From the NCBI GenBank assembly GCA_910577685.1, contig CAJTOH010000015.1, forward strand, positions 1 to 64,000: DNA of 64,000 nt, in the 5' to 3' direction. Origin of the DNA: an uncultured Dorea sp. (lineage in GTDB: Bacteria; Bacillota; Clostridia; Lachnospirales; Lachnospiraceae). The translations under genes were made by a program, and so were the position numbers. The notes beneath the pieces are model-generated. The model did not search any database, was not told the origin of the DNA, and was given only the letters and a program-made list of their open reading frames with translations. The stretch's first letter is position 1. The number at the start of each line of letters is the position of its first letter. Positions 7,182 through 15,474 of this stretch are shown here, piece after piece.

Positions 7182-7884
7182 TTATGTGATGAGTTTCCCG
7201 CATATGGGAATAGCGGATCTGCCAGCCATCTGTTTGCCCGTATGGTATGTTCCGAAAGACTTGTCATAATCGTATTCACTGACATTGTTTGCTACCATTC
7301 CGAATTCTGTCTTTGTCGCCGCGGGTGCCAGTACCTTTGCCTTCATTTTAGCCCCTGTCTCTTTCAGTTCCCATGCCAATCCCTCCGTAAATGTGCTGAC
7401 ATAAAACTTTGCCGCACAGTATGTTACAGCCATAGGCACAATGGTATAGCCTCCGCATGAAGATACATTGATAAGCTGTGTCCCATCTACATCCTTATAG
7501 TCACGGACAAACAGGGAGGACAGTATTGTCAGCGCCTCAATATTTAGATGCAGCATTGCCCCGATTTTCCCCAAGTCCTGATCTGCTACGCTGTCATAAT
7601 TTCCAAAACCCGCATTATTCACCCATGTCTCAATCTCATAGTCCCTCAAGCCCTCATAAAGCCGGTATACGTTTTCCGACACGGATACATCCGTACTTCG
7701 GATAACAACATCCACGTCCGGGCGTTCTTCCAATATCTCCTTTTTCAGCATCTCCAGATTATCCTTGCGCCTTGCTGCTATGACCAGATTTTTTCCCCGC
7801 CCTGCAAATGCCTTTGCCGTTTCATAGCCAATGCCGGAGCTTGCCCCGGTTGATGACCGTATATTTTCCTTTTTCCTGAACCAT
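7182..7884 (-). pseudogene. Short-chain dehydrogenase/reductase, decayed
   Basis: ATG 7884 has AGGAGG before it and reads MVQEKGKYTVI, then one extra base shifts the frame before TGASSGIGYETAKAF, the Rossmann cofactor motif. The rest shows WVNNAGFGNY, INVSSCGGY and the YCAAK pair of catalytic Tyr and Lys. After YHTGKQMAG the sequence diverges and stops early, so the substrate-binding C-terminus is missing. The gene lies divergent from a MerR regulator, which probably controlled it. The frameshift and truncation make an active enzyme unlikely unless the shift is a sequencing error. Confidence 0.75.
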
Positions 7885-7916
7885 TTGATAATCCTCCTCC
7901 GATTTGGTATAATCCA

Positions 7917-7947
7917 ACCATACAATGTAGAGTGAACTCTATGTCAA
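7917..7947 (-). promoter_or_regulatory. MerR-type promoter with 19-bp spacer
   Basis: On the minus strand TTGACA (7942-7947) and TATGGT (7917-7922) are 19 bp apart, the long spacer typical of MerR-activated promoters. The perfect palindrome TAGAGT-GA-ACTCTA (7928-7941) fills the spacer. It faces the SDR gene and lies 20 bp from the MerR start. Confidence 0.8.
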
Positions 7948-7967
7948 GAGGATTGGAGTGATTTTTT

Positions 7968-8324
7968 ATGAAATATTCTATCGGGGAATTTTCAAAACTG
8001 ACGGGGCTGGGTATCCATACCCTCCGCTATTATGAACAGGAAGGCTTAATTGCGCCAGAAAGAAATTCCAGCAACCGCCGCTGTTATTCTGATAAAGACC
8101 TTACATGGATTGAATTCATCAAACGTCTGAAAGACACGGAAATGCCTATCAAGGAAATCAGGCACTATGCCGAACTCCGGGCTGAGGGCGATCCCACACT
8201 TTCTGAAAGAATGGAAATGCTGGTGCAGCACCGACAGGCACTTGATGAGCAAATTGCACAGTTACAAGAACATAAGATGAAATTGGATGAGAAAATCGAG
8301 TTTTACAGAAATGAATATGAATGA
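7968..8324 (+). CDS. MerR-family transcriptional regulator
   Basis: The 118-residue product starts MKYSIGEFSKLTGLGIHTLR with the MerR winged helix (residues 1-70, including YYEQEGLIAPER and RRCYSDKDL). A coiled-coil dimerisation helix follows (90-115, LDEQIAQLQEHKMKLDEKI). No effector domain is present, as in small MerR regulators of the SDR/aldo-keto group. It likely binds the palindrome at 7928-7941 and controls the divergent SDR gene. The 260 bases after it hold no gene I can support. Confidence 0.9.
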   Translation: MKYSIGEFSKLTGLGIHTLRYYEQEGLIAPERNSSNRRCYSDKDLTWIEFIKRLKDTEMPIKEIRHYAELRAEGDPTLSERMEMLVQHRQALDEQIAQLQEHKMKLDEKIEFYRNEYE

Positions 8325-8585
8325 AAAATCAATGATATTTCTATCTGTTGGTTTTCTCTTTTGGTCATCATAATGTATCACCTCAAGAATTAATCTCTAC
8401 ATTATCAAATAACAATAGTAATGCCAATTATAAATCATTAGAAAAACAAGTTATTTTTTCAACATTATCAAGTAATTGTCCGGCTTTGCATTCACATAAC
8501 CCGCAAACAACTTTTCCATCGCACTGAAAAAGTCAAGAAGAAATTAGAATTTTAATTGTCTGCCCCTGCTATCATTTTGTTTTGA

Positions 8586-8614
8586 TTGACATTGTAAACC
8601 ATATCGTATATAAT
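8586..8614 (+). promoter_or_regulatory. Sigma-A promoter of the toxin-antitoxin pair
   Basis: TTGACA (8586-8591) and TATAAT (8609-8614) are both consensus and 17 bp apart. An AAGGAGG ribosome binding site follows at about 8619-8626. Confidence 0.85.
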
Positions 8615-8635
8615 GAAGGAAAAGGAGGTAGTCAA

Positions 8636-8908
8636 ATGGCAACAACACCAACTCAGATTCGAATCGATGCCAGCATAAAGCAAGAAGCTTCGGCTCTTTT
8701 CAGCCGGCTCGGACTGGATATGTCCAGTGCAGTAAATATGTTCCTGTATCAATGCGTCCTTCGCGGCGGGCTTCCTTTTGCCGTGGAGATGCCAGCGTAC
8801 AGCCAGAAAACCCTTGATGCTATGGCAGAAGCCCGCCGTATTTCCCGCGATCCTGACGTCAAAGGATATTCCAGTATGGAAGATTTAAAAGCGTCTCTTG
8901 ATGACTGA
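8636..8908 (+). CDS. RelB/DinJ-type antitoxin
   Basis: The 90-residue product begins MATTPTQIRIDASIKQEA, a ribbon-helix-helix DNA-binding fold, and continues LGLDMSSAVNMFLYQCVLRG, a characteristic DinJ-family helix. The acidic C-terminus (EDLKASLDD) is the likely toxin-binding part. AAGGAGG lies seven bases before the ATG. Its stop overlaps the toxin start by one base (TGATG), which couples translation. The antitoxin probably represses its own strong promoter. Confidence 0.9.
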   Translation: MATTPTQIRIDASIKQEASALFSRLGLDMSSAVNMFLYQCVLRGGLPFAVEMPAYSQKTLDAMAEARRISRDPDVKGYSSMEDLKASLDD

Positions 8909-9183
8909 TGTACCAGGTCAAATTTACCACAGCCTATAAAAAGGCTTATAAACTCATGAAAAAACGTGGGCTGGATATCTCTTTGCTGGATGAAGTTGTC
9001 GACTTGCTGCGTCAGGGCAGGCAGCTCGAAGAACGCTACCGCGACCATGGGCTGACCGGAGACCTTGCAGGTTTTCGGGAATGCCATATCAAGCCGGACT
9101 GGCTGTTAATCTATCTCATCGAAAATGATATTTTAACACTGACCCTAATCGATACCGGTTCACACTCAGATCTTTTCAGGTAA
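8908..9183 (+). CDS. YafQ-type toxin (mRNA interferase)
   Basis: The 91-residue product MYQVKFTTAYKKAYKLMKKR matches the RelE/YafQ fold. The sequence includes YRDHGLTGDLAGFRECHIKP, WLLIYL and the DTGSHSDLF end, where the His-Asp-Leu-Phe motif is typical of YafQ. Such toxins cut mRNA on the ribosome and are neutralised by the DinJ-like partner. It lies downstream of the antitoxin with an ATGA-type overlap. Confidence 0.9.
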   Translation: MYQVKFTTAYKKAYKLMKKRGLDISLLDEVVDLLRQGRQLEERYRDHGLTGDLAGFRECHIKPDWLLIYLIENDILTLTLIDTGSHSDLFR

Positions 9184-9189
9184 TAATGC

Positions 9190-9229
9190 ACAGGCAGGTA
9201 ATTCCATCTTTGTGGGGGTTCCTGCCTGT
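9190..9229 (+). terminator. Terminator of the toxin-antitoxin operon
   Basis: ACAGGCAGG (9190-9198) pairs with CCTGCCTGT (9221-9229) and is followed by ACTTTTTCT. Confidence 0.75.
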
Positions 9230-9318
9230 TACTTTTTCTGCCAACGGTAGCCACGCTCCGCATGAATCCTTGCATGGCAGGGCTGGCATAGTGACACAAG
9301 GTTTGTATAGGGATTATT
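9229..9318 (-). pseudogene. C-terminal remnant of an HNH endonuclease
   Basis: The minus strand reads NNPYTNLVSLCQPCHARIHA, then ERGYRWQKK and TAA at 9229. NLVSLCQPCHARIH is the second half of an HNH nuclease site (CxxC and final His), as in phage-type HNH proteins. The first half is absent. Its stop codon overlaps the terminator arm of the adjacent toxin operon. Confidence 0.7.
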
Positions 9319-9359
9319 ACAGGGAGGCATGTGACTCGACAAGTCACATGCCTCCCTGT
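9319..9359. terminator. 18-bp perfect hairpin downstream of the MATE gene
   Basis: Bases 9319-9336 and 9342-9359 are perfect reverse complements around a 5-nt loop. It lies 40 bp past the MATE stop. No T-run follows, so it may be a terminator, an RNA 3' end protector or a remnant. Confidence 0.5.
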
Positions 9360-9398
9360 TCATGACTATCTATTAACCGACAGCCCTCTTTTTAACCC

Positions 9399-10793
9399 CT
9401 ATGTATATCTTTTCTTCAGCACAGGAACCGCTTCCTCTTCTCCCGGTTCCAGCATACCTTTCTTCTTATATTGACGCATGATTCTATAATACATCCCCAG
9501 CAAAAGCCCTGCCGCCAACACCCATGCCGCCGGACTTGCCAGACAGATGCCAAGAAAACTTCCGAACCGCGAAGCGGCCACTGCCGCCATGCTGCGCCCG
9601 ATCAGCTCCGCAATACCAGCCGTCATAGGCAGCAGTCCAAAACCAATTCCCTGAATACCGTTCCGGTAAATATTAACGATTGCCAGAAATACGAATGAGA
9701 CCGCAGCACAGCGCAGGCTGACGTCCACATACTCCGTGATCTCCCTGACATTTTCCGAGACGAACAACACAGTCATGGATTTACCGCAGAAAAATACCAG
9801 AATCCCTGTTAAGACCGCATAGACCTCTCCCATCCACGTCGCGCTCCAAAATCCCTGCCTGATCCTGTATATCTTCCCGGCTCCCATGTTCTGGGCGCAG
9901 TAGGTCGACATGGCAGTCCCCAACGCAATATACGCCTGCGTAACGATCTGCTCAATCTTCACAGCCGCAGAATATCCCGCAACGGCAACGGAGCCGAACA
10001 CATTCAGCGCCGTCTGCACAACGATCGTTCCGATTGCCGTGATAGAAAACTGAAACGCCATCGGCAGCCCGATCTTCATCTGCCATTTCATCAGATTCCG
10101 GTCCGCCTTCCAATCCTCCCTGCAAAGATGCAGCTCAGGCACATACTTTATAATGTAAATCAGGCATAACAGGCCGGAAACCCCTTGGGAAATCACGGTG
10201 GCATAAGCCGCACCGGCCGCGCCCAAATGGAAAACGATGATAAATACCAGATCCAGCACGATGTTCAGAAGCGCGGCCAGAATCAGGAAATACAGCGGCC
10301 TTTTGCTGTCTCCGATTGCCCGCAGGATGCCCGCCAGCAGGTTATACAAGACCTGAGCGACAATTCCTCCGCAGATCACCATAATATACTCATAAGCCTG
10401 ATCATACATATCCTGCGGCGTGTTCATCCAATTCAGGATATCCCGCATCCATACCATACTCAGCACAGTAAGTATCACCGAAACAATCAACGAAAGAATC
10501 GCCGCGGACGCCACGGACCGGCGCATCGACTTATGGTTTCCCGCCCCATAGTGCTGCGCGGTCACAACGGTAAATCCCGCCGTCATCCCCATCAAAAAAC
10601 CAAGAATCAAAAAGGTAAGCGTCCCGCAGGCCCCCACAGCCGCCAACGCCGTATTCCCTACAAATTTCCCTACAATCACAGTATCCGCCATGCTGTAGAA
10701 CTGCTGAAAAACATTGCCTATAAAAATAGGTATCGTAAAATTCAGCAGGATCTTCGCCGGTTTCCCCGTGGTCATATCCCTCTCCATATCCAT
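9399..10793 (-). CDS. MATE-family efflux transporter
   Basis: The 464-residue protein starts MDMERDMTTGKPAKILLNFT at ATG 10793, with AGGAGGAAT just before it; the open frame continues upstream only by chance. It has about 12 membrane helices and the MATE hallmarks LNFTIPIFIGNVFQQFYSMA, DTVIVGKFVG and a second repeat FGSVAVAGYSAAVKIEQI. Family members export cationic drugs or metabolites with Na+ or H+. It is divergent from the response regulator at 11025. The substrate cannot be inferred. Confidence 0.93.
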   Translation of the reverse strand: MDMERDMTTGKPAKILLNFTIPIFIGNVFQQFYSMADTVIVGKFVGNTALAAVGACGTLTFLILGFLMGMTAGFTVVTAQHYGAGNHKSMRRSVASAAILSLIVSVILTVLSMVWMRDILNWMNTPQDMYDQAYEYIMVICGGIVAQVLYNLLAGILRAIGDSKRPLYFLILAALLNIVLDLVFIIVFHLGAAGAAYATVISQGVSGLLCLIYIIKYVPELHLCREDWKADRNLMKWQMKIGLPMAFQFSITAIGTIVVQTALNVFGSVAVAGYSAAVKIEQIVTQAYIALGTAMSTYCAQNMGAGKIYRIRQGFWSATWMGEVYAVLTGILVFFCGKSMTVLFVSENVREITEYVDVSLRCAAVSFVFLAIVNIYRNGIQGIGFGLLPMTAGIAELIGRSMAAVAASRFGSFLGICLASPAAWVLAAGLLLGMYYRIMRQYKKKGMLEPGEEEAVPVLKKRYT

Positions 10794-11024
10794 ATTCCTC
10801 CTATATCTATAATCTATCCGTAATCCTATGTAAAAAAAGAAAACTTTATCTATTATATAAAATATGACGCACGAATACAATGCATAATCTTACCAAAAAA
10901 TATCTTTTTTATGTTAAAATTTTGTTGACATATTGCTCTTTTCCTTCCCATTTCATGAAAAATAAAGTATACTATTAGTATCTGGAAACGACAATGAATA
11001 CACCAGAAAAAGAGGGAAAGAAAC

Positions 11025-12095
11025 ATGGACAGAATACTGGTCGTAGACGACGCGGAATTAAACCGTGATTTATTATACGATATACTTAAAGACGATTACA
11101 CTATCGACATGGCATCGGACGGCGTCGAAGCGCTGGAAAAACTCAGGAAATACCGGACCGAGATCTCGGCGCTGCTTCTGGATCTTCGGATGCCTAAGCT
11201 CGACGGCCTTGCCGTAATCGAAGAGATGCGGCAAAACGGCTGGATCAAGCACATCCCCGTACTCATTATCAGCGGAGAACACGCCATTGAGATTGAAAAC
11301 CGCTGCTTTCATCTGGGCGTTTCGGATTTTATCCACAAACCTTTTGAGAGCTCTATCGTAATTAACCGGGTAAAAAATGCAATCGAATTATTCGCCTGTA
11401 AGAACCAGTTGGAACAGACGGTAGAAAAGCAGGCTTTGACACTGAAAAAGCAAGACCAGATTATCCAGATGCAGGCAAAACAGTTAAGGGACGCACGATC
11501 CTTCAAACACCTGATGATGGAATACAGCTCTGCAATCCTTGAGGTAGAGACAAAGCTCAAGGTGCTGAACGCAGAATTCTCGCAGGTATATAACAGGAAT
11601 CCCTTTGAGGCAATCAAGAGCCGCCTGAAATCACCGGAGAGCATTTATGAAAAATTAGAACGGAAAGGCTATCCCATTACTTTAGACAGCATCCGCGAGA
11701 ATCTGGCCGATGTAGCCGGCCTGCGCATCATCTGCTCCTTTCCGGATGATATCTACCGGTTGGCCGAACTGTTCGTCAAGCAGGACGATATTGTTCTGGT
11801 ACGCCAAAAAGACTATATAAAGTCTCCCAAATCCAACGGTTACCGTAGCCTTCATCTGATTCTAGACGTTCCCATCTTCCTATCCAACGGGAAGAAATAT
11901 ATGAAAGTGGAGGTTCAGTTCCGTACAATCGCTATGGATTTCTGGGCGAGTCTGGAACATAAGTTAAAATATAAAAAAGACGTGGAAAATACTAACGAGA
12001 TCGTAGATCAGCTCAGAAAATGCGCAGATTCCATTGAGGAACTGGATTATCAGATGCAGAAGATTCGGGATCAGATTGATCTCTCCCGCGGATAG
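11025..12095 (+). CDS. Response regulator fused to a RelA/SpoT alarmone synthetase domain
   Basis: The 356-residue product has a full receiver (residues 1-120): DD at 8-9, phospho-acceptor D53 in LLLDLRMPKLDG, S83 and K105 in FIHKPF. A coiled-coil linker (about 120-190) leads to a synthetase-only RelA_SpoT domain (195-330) with K198/R200, DVAGLRI (D229), YIKSPKSNGYRSLHL (Y273, H277) and EVQFRT (E296, Q298, R300). No hydrolase HD domain, TGS or ACT is present. By homology it makes (p)ppGpp from GTP/GDP and ATP, possibly under phosphorylation control. No kinase is adjacent. A TATACT at 10968 is a candidate -10. Start follows AGGGAAAG. Confidence 0.9.
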   Translation: MDRILVVDDAELNRDLLYDILKDDYTIDMASDGVEALEKLRKYRTEISALLLDLRMPKLDGLAVIEEMRQNGWIKHIPVLIISGEHAIEIENRCFHLGVSDFIHKPFESSIVINRVKNAIELFACKNQLEQTVEKQALTLKKQDQIIQMQAKQLRDARSFKHLMMEYSSAILEVETKLKVLNAEFSQVYNRNPFEAIKSRLKSPESIYEKLERKGYPITLDSIRENLADVAGLRIICSFPDDIYRLAELFVKQDDIVLVRQKDYIKSPKSNGYRSLHLILDVPIFLSNGKKYMKVEVQFRTIAMDFWASLEHKLKYKKDVENTNEIVDQLRKCADSIEELDYQMQKIRDQIDLSRG

Positions 12096-12121
12096 AATAC
12101 TGTCACGTTCACTCCGCGATC

Positions 12122-12177
12122 AATAACGGTTACTGCCGTGGGGCTAAGGAATAAGCCCCACGGCAGTAACCGTTATT
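12122..12177. terminator. Bidirectional terminator, 24-bp perfect stem
   Basis: Bases 12122-12145 and 12154-12177 are exact reverse complements with an 8-nt loop between convergent genes. The TAA stop of the minus-strand gene is inside the stem. Confidence 0.8.
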
Positions 12178-12586
12178 TCTCTCCAAAATACTCGTCCACC
12201 AGAGCGGCCGCGTCCTCTACGCATCGGATACAGCATGGCAGCGGCTGGGGGCCGTCCATGCTTTTGAGTTCCCGGCAGTAGATAGAACCGTTTTTTTCAC
12301 GGTATTTTGCCGCCGCCTCGCGGAATTTGGCATAAGTGTCCATCTTCGTTTTCAGCGGATTCTCCATATCTCCGGCGCTGTTAGCAAGGCTGATTGTAAG
12401 GAACATTCCTGTGACCGCCCCGCAGGTATCCCGCAGTCCCCCCATGCCAAGACCGAAGCCTTCCGTCATCCTGAACACGTCCTCCTCTTTAACACCCAGC
12501 TCTTCACAATATGCGCAGACTACCGCCTGACAGCAATTATAACCCTTTTTGAATTTCTCAACTGCAGCTTCTTTATTTGCTTTCAT
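12173..12586 (-). CDS. C_GCAxxG_C_C family redox protein
   Basis: The 137-residue product starts MKANKEAAVEKFKKGYNCCQ at ATG 12586, eight bases after AAGGA; the open frame before it overlaps nadE. It has GYNCCQAVVCAYCEELG, then GFGLGMGGLRDTCGAVTGM (the CGAVxG signature), then CRELKS and CCIRCVEDAA. The family is held to be redox-active, often with a metal or cofactor; its substrate is unknown. It is the last gene of the operon with nadE, hslO and a methyltransferase. The paralogue at 2585 has a changed motif. Confidence 0.88.
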   Translation of the reverse strand: MKANKEAAVEKFKKGYNCCQAVVCAYCEELGVKEEDVFRMTEGFGLGMGGLRDTCGAVTGMFLTISLANSAGDMENPLKTKMDTYAKFREAAAKYREKNGSIYCRELKSMDGPQPLPCCIRCVEDAAALVDEYFGEK

Positions 12587-12654
12587 TACGATCCTTCCCT
12601 CTTTCGATTCAAAACCAACAAATTCCCTGCGGCCTGTCGCAGGATCCGCCTGAA

Positions 12655-14568
12655 TTAAAGCACGCCCTTTAAGTTCAAAAGCCAATCTTCGCTGCAGGCG
12701 TCGCTCGGCATCCTTAAGTCCCCTCTCGGAGACAGCGCAACCGAGCCTACCTTCGGACCATCCGGCAGACAGGACCTCTTGAACTGCTGTGTGAAAAATC
12801 TCCTTAAGAACGTCTCAAGCCATTTATAAATCGTACCGTCGTCATATTCTCCGTGAAATGCATATCTGGCCAGCCGGTAGATCTTAGCAGGTTCATATCC
12901 GAACCTTAACAGGTAGTATAAAAAGAAATCATGAAGCTCATAAGGCCCCACAAGGTCCTCCGTCTTCTGCGCAATCTCCCCATCCTTTGGGGGAAGCAAT
13001 TCAGGACTCACCGGAGTATCCAGCACGTCATAGAGCACGGCTTTTAACTCCTCGTCCCCGCAGGTATCCGCATAATAATGCACCAGATGACGGACTAAAG
13101 TCTTGGGTACGGAGGAATTCACTCCATACATAGACATATGGTCCCCATTGTAGGTCGCCCACCCCAGAGCAAGCTCCGACATATCGCCGGTTCCGATTAC
13201 AATGCCGCCGTTCTGGTTCGCCACATCCATAAGAACCTGAGTACGCTCCCTCGCCTGAGAATTCTCAAAGGTCACGCTGTGATCCTTAGGATCATGTCCA
13301 ATATCCTCAAAATGTTGGTTTACCGACGCTCCGATTGGAATCTCCCGCAATTCGGCTCCCAGTTTCACCGACATCTTGCAGGCATTGTTGTATGTCCGGT
13401 CTGTCGTTCCGAAACAAGGCATCGTCACGGCCGTAATCCCGCTTCGGTTCAATCCCAGCATATCGAATGTCTTCGCAGTCACTAACAGGGCGAGGGTAGA
13501 ATCCAATCCTCCTGAAATCCCCACCACGGCGCTCTTGGCATGAGCATGGCACAGCCGTTTCTTAAGCCCCATCGCCTGAATCATAAGAATCTCCTGACAG
13601 CGTCCCGCTCGTTGCCGCCCGTCTTCCGGAACAAAGGGCCGGGACGAAATCGGCCGGGTAAGGCTTGTCTCTTCCACTGAAATGCGGAAGGGGATCCGCT
13701 TAAGCCGCGGCTTTCCTACGGGCTTAAAAGTCGTATTCTTTCTTCTCTCGCTCACCAGCCGTTCCAAATCAATCTCCGAGTAAACTACGCTGTTTACAAA
13801 ACGGCTGCTCTCCTTTAAGATCGTCCCGTTCTCCGCAATCAGATTATGGCCTCCGAACACCAAATCCGTCGTAGACTCCCCTTCCCCTGCATTGGCATAA
13901 ATATAGCCGCAAATCAAGCGGGCAGACTGTCCTTCAATGAGGCTCCTCCGGTAAGAATCCTTCCCAATGGTCTCGTCGCTTGCCGAACAGTTGACGATCA
14001 CCAGCGCCCCTTCCCTTGCCGCCTTAACGCTGGGCGGAACCGCCGCCCATGCATCCTCGCAGATCTCCGCGGACACTACAAGGGACTCCATGGACGATGC
14101 CGTAAATAAAAGCTGGGGTCCGAACGGAACCGTCTCCCCGTCAAATAAAATCTCCCTCGCCTTCTTCGGCCCCTGACAGAACTGGCGCATCTCATAAAAT
14201 TCTCCGTAATTCGGCAGAAATGTTTTGGTGGTAAGCCCCAGAATCTTCCCATGGTTCAATGCCGCCGCCGTATTATACAATTCGCCGCCTATCCCAACCG
14301 GGACTCCGACAAAAACCAAAGCGTCTTTTCCCGCCGTATGCTCCGCAATCCTGTGAAGGGCAAGCCTTGCATCCTTAAGCAGGACATCCTGTGAAAAAAG
14401 ATCGCCGCAGGTATATCCTGTCACGCAAAGCTCCGGAAACACCACAATCTTCGCTCCGGCTTCCACAGCCTCGTCAATCAGGCCGCATATCTTTCCCGTG
14501 TTATAAACAACATCTGCAACCCGGATATCCGGCGTCGCCGCCGCCACCTTCAAAAAACCATCCTTCAT
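12655..14568 (-). CDS. nadE: Glutamine-dependent NAD+ synthetase
   Basis: The 637-residue enzyme makes NAD+ from deamido-NAD+, ATP and glutamine. The N-terminal nitrilase-type glutaminase carries the catalytic triad E46 (FPELCVTGY), K115 (TKTFLPNYGEFYE) and C170 (AEICEDAW). The C-terminal synthetase has the SGGLDS pyrophosphatase loop at 352-357 and ends DVLDTPVSPELLPP. Length fits the long bacterial NadE form. It follows hslO by 22 bp and shares its operon. The ATG is preceded by GGAG at long spacing. Confidence 0.97.
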   Translation of the reverse strand: MKDGFLKVAAATPDIRVADVVYNTGKICGLIDEAVEAGAKIVVFPELCVTGYTCGDLFSQDVLLKDARLALHRIAEHTAGKDALVFVGVPVGIGGELYNTAAALNHGKILGLTTKTFLPNYGEFYEMRQFCQGPKKAREILFDGETVPFGPQLLFTASSMESLVVSAEICEDAWAAVPPSVKAAREGALVIVNCSASDETIGKDSYRRSLIEGQSARLICGYIYANAGEGESTTDLVFGGHNLIAENGTILKESSRFVNSVVYSEIDLERLVSERRKNTTFKPVGKPRLKRIPFRISVEETSLTRPISSRPFVPEDGRQRAGRCQEILMIQAMGLKKRLCHAHAKSAVVGISGGLDSTLALLVTAKTFDMLGLNRSGITAVTMPCFGTTDRTYNNACKMSVKLGAELREIPIGASVNQHFEDIGHDPKDHSVTFENSQARERTQVLMDVANQNGGIVIGTGDMSELALGWATYNGDHMSMYGVNSSVPKTLVRHLVHYYADTCGDEELKAVLYDVLDTPVSPELLPPKDGEIAQKTEDLVGPYELHDFFLYYLLRFGYEPAKIYRLARYAFHGEYDDGTIYKWLETFLRRFFTQQFKRSCLPDGPKVGSVALSPRGDLRMPSDACSEDWLLNLKGVL

Positions 14569-14590
14569 CTTGCTGGTTCACTCCTTATGC

Positions 14591-15466
14591 TTATTTACTG
14601 CGTTTGATAATCTCCTTTAGCTCTTCTACCGTATAGCAATATGCCGTATTACAGAAATGGCACTTTACCTCAATGTCTTCCCCGTCCTCAATCATCGCCT
14701 GAATCTCTTTCCTCCCGATACTCACGACCGCCTGCTCAACCCTCTTCTTCGAGCAGCCGCAGGCAAACCGGGCCGGCATCGTATCCGTAACCTCCATGCC
14801 TAATCCGTCGAAAAGAATCTCCAGAACCTCCTTCGGCGTGCGCCCCTCATTCAAAAGAGAAGTGACCGACGGAACATTCTTTAAATTCTCCTCCACCCGG
14901 CAGATGGTCTTCTCCTGTGCAAAGGGCATCATCTGTATGATAAACCCGCCCGCACAGCCCACGGTATTATCCTTCTCCATCAGTACGCCAAGCCCCACGG
15001 AGGACGGCACCTGCTCGGAATTCGCAAAATAATAGGTCAGATCCTCCGCAATCTCACTGGACACCAGAATAGTCTGGCCTGAATACGGTTCTTTTAAACC
15101 CATATCCTTAATTACCTGAAGAAGGCCGATCCCGACAACCCCGCCAACATCCAGTTTCCCGTTCTTCGGCGGAAGCATCACGCCGGGATTCCCTGCATAT
15201 CCCTTTACATTACCGCGGCTGTCTGCCGTGACCGTAAGCCCCCCAATCGGCCCATCCCCGCGGATCTGCAGCGTCAGCATATCCGTATCGTTCTTCATCA
15301 TGCTTCCCATCATCGCCCCTGCGGTAAGGAGACGCCCCAGCGCAGCCGTCGCTACGGGACTGGTATTATGGCGCATCCTCGCCGTCTCAACCAACTGCCT
15401 TGTAGTTGCGGCAAACGCCCGGATCTGACGGTCTGCAGCCGTGGCTCTTACTATATAATCTTCCAT
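14591..15466 (-). CDS. hslO: Redox-regulated chaperone Hsp33
   Basis: The 291-residue protein holds unfolded proteins during oxidative stress. It starts MEDYIVRATAADRQIRAFAA, the classic Hsp33 N-terminus. GDGPIGGLTVTADSRGNVKG follows, and the zinc centre CGCSKKR plus CHFC lies at the C-terminus. Start ATG 15466 is chosen because GAGG lies seven bases before it; a GTG twelve bases upstream overlaps the methyltransferase stop. It is in an operon with nadE, consistent with redox roles. Confidence 0.96.
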   Translation of the reverse strand: MEDYIVRATAADRQIRAFAATTRQLVETARMRHNTSPVATAALGRLLTAGAMMGSMMKNDTDMLTLQIRGDGPIGGLTVTADSRGNVKGYAGNPGVMLPPKNGKLDVGGVVGIGLLQVIKDMGLKEPYSGQTILVSSEIAEDLTYYFANSEQVPSSVGLGVLMEKDNTVGCAGGFIIQMMPFAQEKTICRVEENLKNVPSVTSLLNEGRTPKEVLEILFDGLGMEVTDTMPARFACGCSKKRVEQAVVSIGRKEIQAMIEDGEDIEVKCHFCNTAYCYTVEELKEIIKRSK

Positions 15467-15474
15467 TGTCCGCC

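Noticed and set aside
13138..13485. Plus-strand frame inside nadE
   Set aside because: Shadow of the synthetase domain, with no start signal.
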